DNA of 64,000 nt from an uncultured bacterium. GTDB lineage: Bacteria > Bacillota > Clostridia > Lachnospirales > Lachnospiraceae. Positions within the stretch are counted from its first letter, which is position 1. Every line of letters starts with the position of its first letter. The translations under genes were made by a program, and so were the position numbers. This document shows positions 60,564 to 64,000 of the stretch, one piece after another. The notes under the pieces were generated by a model. That model saw only the letters and a list, made by a program, of their open reading frames with translations, was not told the origin of the DNA and ran no database searches. The stretch is taken from NCBI GenBank assembly GCA_948467735.1, contig CAOKFN010000015.1, forward strand, positions 21,061 through 85,060. Direction: 5' to 3'.

Positions 60564-61111
60564 ACAAACCAGTCCTTATGCAAGGACTCGACCCCAAAAA
60601 TCGGCATATGAATGTGTCTTGTCTGACAATCGACATCCCCCTGCAGCACTGCCAAGGGCCGCCCCGCGCGGACAGCGCAATTCCGGTCACTGCTAATCAA
60701 CGCCCCTCCCAGCACTGCCAAGGGCCGACCTCCTCGCAGTCCACCCAATACATGTGCAGCGCCGATTTTGGCAGACTGCCCGCCATAACCGAAATTTTCG
60801 CTCTTGCGCTTCGATTGTCCTGAATAAGATTATTTCCGCATTGCTCCTCCTCACCTGTACATGCTTTAAGGCATGCTCCTTTCTTTGACAGATACTGTGG
60901 CAGCAGATTATGGCGCCGCCCAGCAAATTGCAAGCACTATAACGTCCCCTGCCGTCAAATATATGAACCGCGCCCCAGCCACGGCTGAAAATAGTTCAGC
61001 CTAAGGCCCGGCCATCCAATGGATTTACTATAGCATACTCTCCATACATTGGCAATGATTTTATTCCGTCACAGCTTCCAATCCCTTACTCTATCCAATA
61101 GTTCCAATCTC
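60564..61111. other. Non-coding stretch with direct repeat
   Basis: About 550 bp with no supported gene. CAGCACTGCCAAGGGCCG occurs at 60646-60663 and 60711-60728, a 65-bp-spaced direct repeat; the intervening DNA is GC-rich. GCATG..CATGC inverted repeat near 60862-60878. Confidence 0.5.
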
Positions 61112-62074
61112 TCACTCTTTCCAATATTTCCGTACTTCATTCTCCGCCGTCATACTGGCCAAGGCATATTTATTGATCAATTTCTGTATGGTTTCGGCAA
61201 CGGTTGCGCCAAACTCCTGACAAGCCTCAATAAAAGTACGGATGGACGCTTCTTTATCCGTCTTCAATACGGCCTCTTCCACGGCCTTTTCCACGGCCTT
61301 TTCCACGGCCTCCGCCACTTCGCTCTCCACATATCGCTCCATTATTTCCTGTTCATCATATAAGGATATCATAATATCAACCACCTCCTGCTCCCTGCCT
61401 GCCAAATATTCCTTTAAGACATTTCTATCTTTGCAAACACGAACTGCTTCCGATATCGCCTCTCTGCTTCTTCCATACCGCCTCACCTGTTCCCTGCACA
61501 CTTTTGTGAATACAATATATTGGTTGATAATATCGCCTTCCGCACTGTCATAAATTATTTTAACCCTCGCATCAACCGCACATTCCTGCCCGCCAAAAAA
61601 TTCTTCCGACAAAGTGATATACTCCGGCCTTCCTGCAAGCGCTTTGGGCAGCTTATCTCCCGTATATATCACATAAAGCTCCGGTTTTGGCATTTTGACC
61701 TTCCTGCTGCTGTAAAGATTTACCCTGCCCTTCATAAAATATTCATTGTAAGTCTGCATAAGATACATCATCGCCCTTACTATAATATTTCCACACCAAG
61801 TTGACTGCGCTTCCACAAGGATAAGCAATAAATCGCCCACCAAAAAACCCAAATCATTATATGAACTGTCCGTAAGAATATTTTGAATAGTAACCGTCAC
61901 AATATCATCTTCTGTTACTGCCATATCCTCCGGGTGCAGCGCCCTATATAATTGTATCAAATATCTTTTGTCCTGAAATAAGCTGGTAAATACACTATCT
62001 TGAATGGTGCGCTTCATAAATGGTTTGGGACTTTCCTCTTTGACAGGCGCGTTATCTTTTTCCTCATTTTCCAT
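61112..62074 (-). CDS. Rpn family recombination-promoting nuclease/PD-(D/E)XK transposase-like
   Basis: 320 residues from MENEEKD. KPFMKRTIQDSVFTSLFQDKRYLIQLYRALHPED, DLGFLVGDLLLILVEAQSTWCGNIIVRAMMYLMQTYNEYF (catalytic D..E-x-Q) and LYVIYTGDKLP match Rpn proteins. In the C-terminal helix, EAVEKAVEKAVEEAV is built from 12-bp repeats (61276-61320). Such genes are dispersed in many gut Firmicutes and are linked to recombination or defence. Confidence 0.85.
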   Translation of the reverse strand: MENEEKDNAPVKEESPKPFMKRTIQDSVFTSLFQDKRYLIQLYRALHPEDMAVTEDDIVTVTIQNILTDSSYNDLGFLVGDLLLILVEAQSTWCGNIIVRAMMYLMQTYNEYFMKGRVNLYSSRKVKMPKPELYVIYTGDKLPKALAGRPEYITLSEEFFGGQECAVDARVKIIYDSAEGDIINQYIVFTKVCREQVRRYGRSREAISEAVRVCKDRNVLKEYLAGREQEVVDIMISLYDEQEIMERYVESEVAEAVEKAVEKAVEEAVLKTDKEASIRTFIEACQEFGATVAETIQKLINKYALASMTAENEVRKYWKE

Positions 62075-62331
62075 ATGTACTGCCCCGCTTCCGCTTCGTA
62101 TACTGACCCCGGGCGGCCTTAAAACAACCTTGCACCCTGTCATAATTTATTATACTAAAAAATCCTGTCCCTTTCAACATAAACATCTGCCAAATAATTC
62201 AGCAAAAAAATTCACCAAAAATTCAGCCACGCCGCAGGCTTCCGCACAGGAAGCCCCCGGCATGGCTGAGCCGAATCCCCCGCCTCATAAACATGATAAT
62301 CCTTAGACAGCCAGCCTCTGTTCAATCCTAT

Positions 62332-62757
62332 TTATTCAAAGGTCACTGTCTGCTCCAAGAATTCCGTCTTAATCACAATATAAGGATAAGAAGGCGTCTT
62401 GTTGCTTTTTTCGGCCGCCTCCGGCCCCAGAAGGCTGGTGCTGACACAAATATTCGTATCCGTCAGGTACAGTTCGTTTACCGCAATACTGTAGCCGCCC
62501 GTCTCCTGAGCCCCATAACCGATACATATGTACAAATACGCATTGTCCGTATAAGTAATCTGAAAAGGCGTTTTTTTCTTTTCCTCAATGATCGTTTTCA
62601 GCTGATCCGGTATCTTTTCCTCTCCAAGCACTGTGAATTCCAAATCCCGCAGTTTGATTTTTTCTTCGCTGAGCAGAGTGCATCCTGTGATAAGCACCGC
62701 GCAGGCAAGCAGTATCCCGCAGACGCAAAACCTTACGGTCATCCGTATTTTTTTCAA
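62332..62757 (-). CDS. Lipoprotein with PrcB-like domain
   Basis: 141 residues. Signal peptide KKIRMTVRFCVCGILLACAVLITGC with lipobox LITGC (Cys 26). The mature part includes LYICIGYGAQETGGYSIAVNELYL, resembling the C-terminal PrcB domain (G..TGGY), a protease-complex regulator fold. It would be processed by LspA (12724-13176). Confidence 0.75.
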   Translation of the reverse strand: MKKIRMTVRFCVCGILLACAVLITGCTLLSEEKIKLRDLEFTVLGEEKIPDQLKTIIEEKKKTPFQITYTDNAYLYICIGYGAQETGGYSIAVNELYLTDTNICVSTSLLGPEAAEKSNKTPSYPYIVIKTEFLEQTVTFE

Positions 62758-62984
62758 TGGGCAACCTCTCTTATATTTACTGTTTATTTTATTCTATGTA
62801 CAGTTTCCATTTTATATGCTAAAATAGTGGAAGAGTATCTCTGACAGAACGTAATTTATTTTCCCCCGGTGTCAGCCCATATGCTCGGGCAGGTCTTTGT
62901 CCGGCTTTGCAGGCATGGCACAAGGTTCATAGATTGACTTGGCCCATTGCCAGAGAGACAGGCTCTGCCCAATGAGCCATTCTA

Positions 62985-63140
62985 TCCTGCGGGCAGGCTC
63001 TGCTCTGCGGGGAACATCTGCCATAGGGCAGAACATCTGCCATGGGGCAATTTCCGCTCCGTGGGGAATATCTGCCATGGGGCAATTTCCGCTCCGTGGG
63101 GAATATCTGCCGCGGCGGCAGTTTCTGCCCGCGGGAATAA
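62985..63140 (+). repeat. 35-bp tandem repeats in plsC leader
   Basis: Two perfect copies at 63042-63076 and 63077-63111 with diverged partial copies on both sides (from 62985 and to 63140). Core ATGGGGCAATTTCCGCTCCG. The last degenerate copy leads into the ribosome-binding site. Confidence 0.85.
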
Positions 63141-63152
63141 TGTAAAGGATGT

Positions 63153-63902
63153 GTGGACGCTATGATTCGACTGTTTTTCGCCGTAACTTTTCTGTTCTTA
63201 TTTTTGATTCTGGGCATTCCGGTGCTGCTGGCGGAACTGCTGATTGGAAAATTCAATCCCGGCTTGAAAGACCGAAGCTCCAAAGCGATTGTAAGCTGGG
63301 GCTTTCGCTGCATTACCTTTTTTACCGGAACAAACGTTATCGTCTTGGGCCGGGAAAATATTCCCTCTGACAGCGCGTCCCTGTTCGTGGGCAATCACCG
63401 AAGTTATTTTGATATTGTGCTCACCTGCTCCGTTTTTCCGAAAATCACCGGATATGTGGCGAAGGCCGAGATGCGGAAATGGCCTTTGCTGAATTCTTGG
63501 ATGAAAAATATCCACTGCCTTTTTCTTGACAGGGACAATATCAAGGAGGGCCTGAAAACCATTCTGAAGGGCGTGGAAGAAGTAAAAAACGGGATATCCC
63601 TGTGCATTTTTCCGGAGGGCACCCGCAACAAAGTAAAAGACACCTTCCTGCCCTTCCATGAAGGAAGCTTTAAAATTGCGGACAAGGGGGGCGTTCCCGT
63701 GGTTCCTATGACCATAGTGAATTCCGCCGAGGTATTTGAGGACCACCTGCCCAGAATCAAAAAGACCACCGTGGTCATCGACTTTGGAAAGCCTATTTAT
63801 CTGAAAGCGCTGGATAAGGAGATCCGCAGGAGCCTTGGAACCTATGTGAGCGGCATTATTTCGGACAGGTACTTTGCGCTGAAGGAAGAATACAAGCTGT
63901 GA
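63153..63902 (+). CDS. plsC: 1-acyl-sn-glycerol-3-phosphate acyltransferase
   Basis: 249 residues. Adds the second acyl chain to make phosphatidic acid at the inner membrane. An N-terminal membrane helix (FFAVTFLFLFLILGIPVLL), then HX4D motif VGNHRSYFDIVL, and FPEGTRNKVKDTF as glycerol-phosphate site; VPVVPMTIVNSAEVF follows. GTG 63153 has AAAGG at 4-5 nt; ATG 63162 is an alternative. Adjacent to nothing related. Confidence 0.92.
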   Translation: MDAMIRLFFAVTFLFLFLILGIPVLLAELLIGKFNPGLKDRSSKAIVSWGFRCITFFTGTNVIVLGRENIPSDSASLFVGNHRSYFDIVLTCSVFPKITGYVAKAEMRKWPLLNSWMKNIHCLFLDRDNIKEGLKTILKGVEEVKNGISLCIFPEGTRNKVKDTFLPFHEGSFKIADKGGVPVVPMTIVNSAEVFEDHLPRIKKTTVVIDFGKPIYLKALDKEIRRSLGTYVSGIISDRYFALKEEYKL

Positions 63903-64000
63903 CAGCAGAATGCTGTTGTTCGCATAAAGCCGGATGCTGTTTTCCGACAGGATAGACTTATAAAATTACAAAAATATTACAGGTCATGAAAAGAGAATAG
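63903..64000. other. Window end after plsC
   Basis: 98 bp, no gene. ATGCTGTT occurs twice (63911, 63934). AT-rich end could hold a promoter for a gene outside the window. Confidence 0.3.

Noticed and set aside
60557..60748. 63-codon minus-strand frame with a repeated GRPLAVL segment
   Set aside because: No ribosome-binding site, arises from the 65-bp direct repeat; no homology recognised.

Overview
The window looks like chromosomal DNA of a motile, probably spore-forming anaerobic Firmicute of the Lachnospiraceae type. This is inferred from three things: a flagellar late-gene block with two FlgK-like proteins, two flagellins and CsrA/FliW; a SipL-like DUF3794-LysM spore-coat protein; and a gut-type set of glycoside hydrolases (GH42, GH4, GH43). 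Most genes are on the minus strand. I see no rRNA, tRNA, CRISPR array, insertion sequence, phage gene or replication origin.

Layout. 1-6.5 kb: two GT-C membrane glycosyltransferases (the first cut by the window edge), a radical-SAM-like protein without its cysteine cluster, a small DFVT-type protein and a carbamate kinase. 6.8-12.5 kb: GH42 beta-galactosidase (+), aroA carrying an in-frame repeat, a GH4 glycosidase and an unknown protein. 12.7-17.5 kb: LspA-like peptidase, a PF06541 membrane protein, a P-loop kinase fusion, truA, a nucleotidyltransferase and small proteins. 17.6-24.2 kb: recQ followed by a GT11 and two GT2 genes beside the flagellins, probably a flagellin-glycosylation set. 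24.3-39.4 kb: late flagellar genes (two flagellins with a HEPN gene between them, fliT-like, fliS, fliD, flaG, csrA, fliW, flgL, two flgK, flgN, flgM). Four sigma-28 promoters (TAAA/TAAT-N16-CCGATA[T/A]) precede flgM, flaG and both flagellins. 39.4-41.2 kb: GH43 and thyX. 41.7-45.9 kb (+): ispE, GntR regulator, small membrane protein, murI, DUF1934 and a possible flagellar-regulon protein. 46.4-58.5 kb: SipL-like protein and the pyrimidine genes pyrD, pyrK and pyrC. PyrK and pyrD are separated by about 6.2 kb of accessory genes (DUF2185, histidine phosphatase with a structured leader, DUF402-HAD fusion, HAD, unknown, and DUF262 with a truncated P-loop partner). 58.8-64 kb: ABC-F protein behind an attenuator, Rpn-type nuclease, lipoprotein and plsC.

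How the genes work together. FlgM, sigma-28 promoters and FliW/CsrA with GGA hairpins in both flagellin leaders form a complete late-flagellar control circuit, with chaperones (FlgN, FliS, FliT-like), junction, cap and filament proteins. The three glycosyltransferases downstream of the flagellins plausibly decorate the filament.

Most unusual feature: many small tandem repeats, usually in gene leaders, with periods of 11, 15, 18, 35, 36, 43 and about 56 bp. Several share sequence between unlinked loci and lie directly next to a ribosome-binding site.
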